DNA from: an uncultured Megasphaera sp.
Lineage (GTDB): Bacteria; Bacillota; Negativicutes; Veillonellales; Megasphaeraceae
Assembly (NCBI GenBank): GCA_900548635.1
Contig: URLP01000078.1
Coordinates: 1 to 8,207 of the forward strand
Direction: 5' to 3'
DNA length: 8,207 nucleotides
Made by a program: the position numbers and the translations under genes. Below the pieces are notes generated by a model. The model ran no database searches. It was not told the DNA's origin and saw nothing but the letters and a program-made list of their open reading frames with translations. Positions 8,103 through 8,207 of this stretch are shown piece after piece (the stretch's first letter is position 1; the number at the start of each line of letters is the position of its first letter).

Positions 8103-8144
8103 GCCAAACGCAAAGAAGCACTGGATTTCTCCAGTGCTTCTTTG
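8103..8144 (-). terminator. rRNA operon terminator
   Basis: Arms 8111-8125 and 8130-8144 (CAAAGAAGCACTGGA and its complement) form a perfect 15-bp stem closed by a GAAA loop on the minus strand, followed by a T-rich tail ending CGTTT. It lies about 10 bases after the 5S rRNA 3' end. The plus-strand tail TTTTCTTT means it could also stop plus-strand transcripts. Confidence 0.75.
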
Positions 8145-8153
8145 TTTTCTTTA

Positions 8154-8207
8154 ATCAGCGGCTTCCTATCCTCCCAGGGGGCCTCCCCCCAAGTACTTTC
8201 GGCGTTT
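8154..8207 (-). rRNA. rrf: 5S ribosomal RNA, 3' part (runs off the window)
   Basis: Read on the minus strand from the window edge, the sequence contains GCCGAAAGTACTTGG, a GGGGGGAGGCCCCC helix and GGGAGGATAGGAAGCCGC. These match the loop E, helix IV and 3' strand of bacterial 5S rRNA. The 5' half lies outside the window, so the exact 3' end (about 8152-8157) cannot be fixed by helix I pairing. It implies that an rRNA operon lies to the right, transcribed leftward. Confidence 0.8.

Overview
This window looks like a moderately GC-rich chromosome segment from an anaerobic Firmicute, plausibly a Negativicute of the Megasphaera type. The evidence is AGGAGG-type ribosome sites, a TM1266-type hydrogenase-system regulator, a complete HypF, tightly packed genes and the 3' end of a 5S rRNA at the right edge. 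The genus is an inference from overall character. No database search was made.

The main feature is a minus-strand operon (5722 down to 51), read right to left. It encodes a TM1266-like regulator, a NifH-like Fe protein, a NifD-like and a NifK-like nitrogenase component 1 protein, and HypF. The last genes abut or overlap by ATGA-type junctions and all start codons carry good ribosome sites, so they are almost certainly co-translated. The reductase is not a nitrogenase. The NifH-like protein keeps its nucleotide and 4Fe-4S residues. By eye, the D- and K-like subunits have lost the FeMoco cysteine and several P-cluster cysteines, and no nifB/E/N genes are present. It is best described as an uncharacterised nitrogenase-like (Nfl-type) two-component reductase of unknown substrate, coupled to a HypF carbamoyltransferase and a hydrogenase-type regulator. 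In front of the operon are an extended -10 promoter (5921-5950), a leader of about 190 nt and a strong intrinsic terminator (5751-5794) just before the first gene. This implies control by transcription attenuation or a riboswitch.

Upstream on the same strand is a DAACS-family glutamate/aspartate-type symporter (5954-7210) that starts with TTG. It is divergent from a tiny plus-strand zinc-ribbon membrane protein (7348-7554). Converging on that is an unrecognised 84-residue minus-strand ORF (7563-7817). It too is preceded by a strong promoter, overlapping inverted repeats and a leader terminator.

The right 340 bases hold this promoter, two arrays of 7-bp repeats, a hairpin element, a 15-bp-stem terminator and the 3' end of a 5S rRNA gene, so an rRNA operon ends here. 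A matching heptamer array, in opposite orientation, lies at the extreme left edge.
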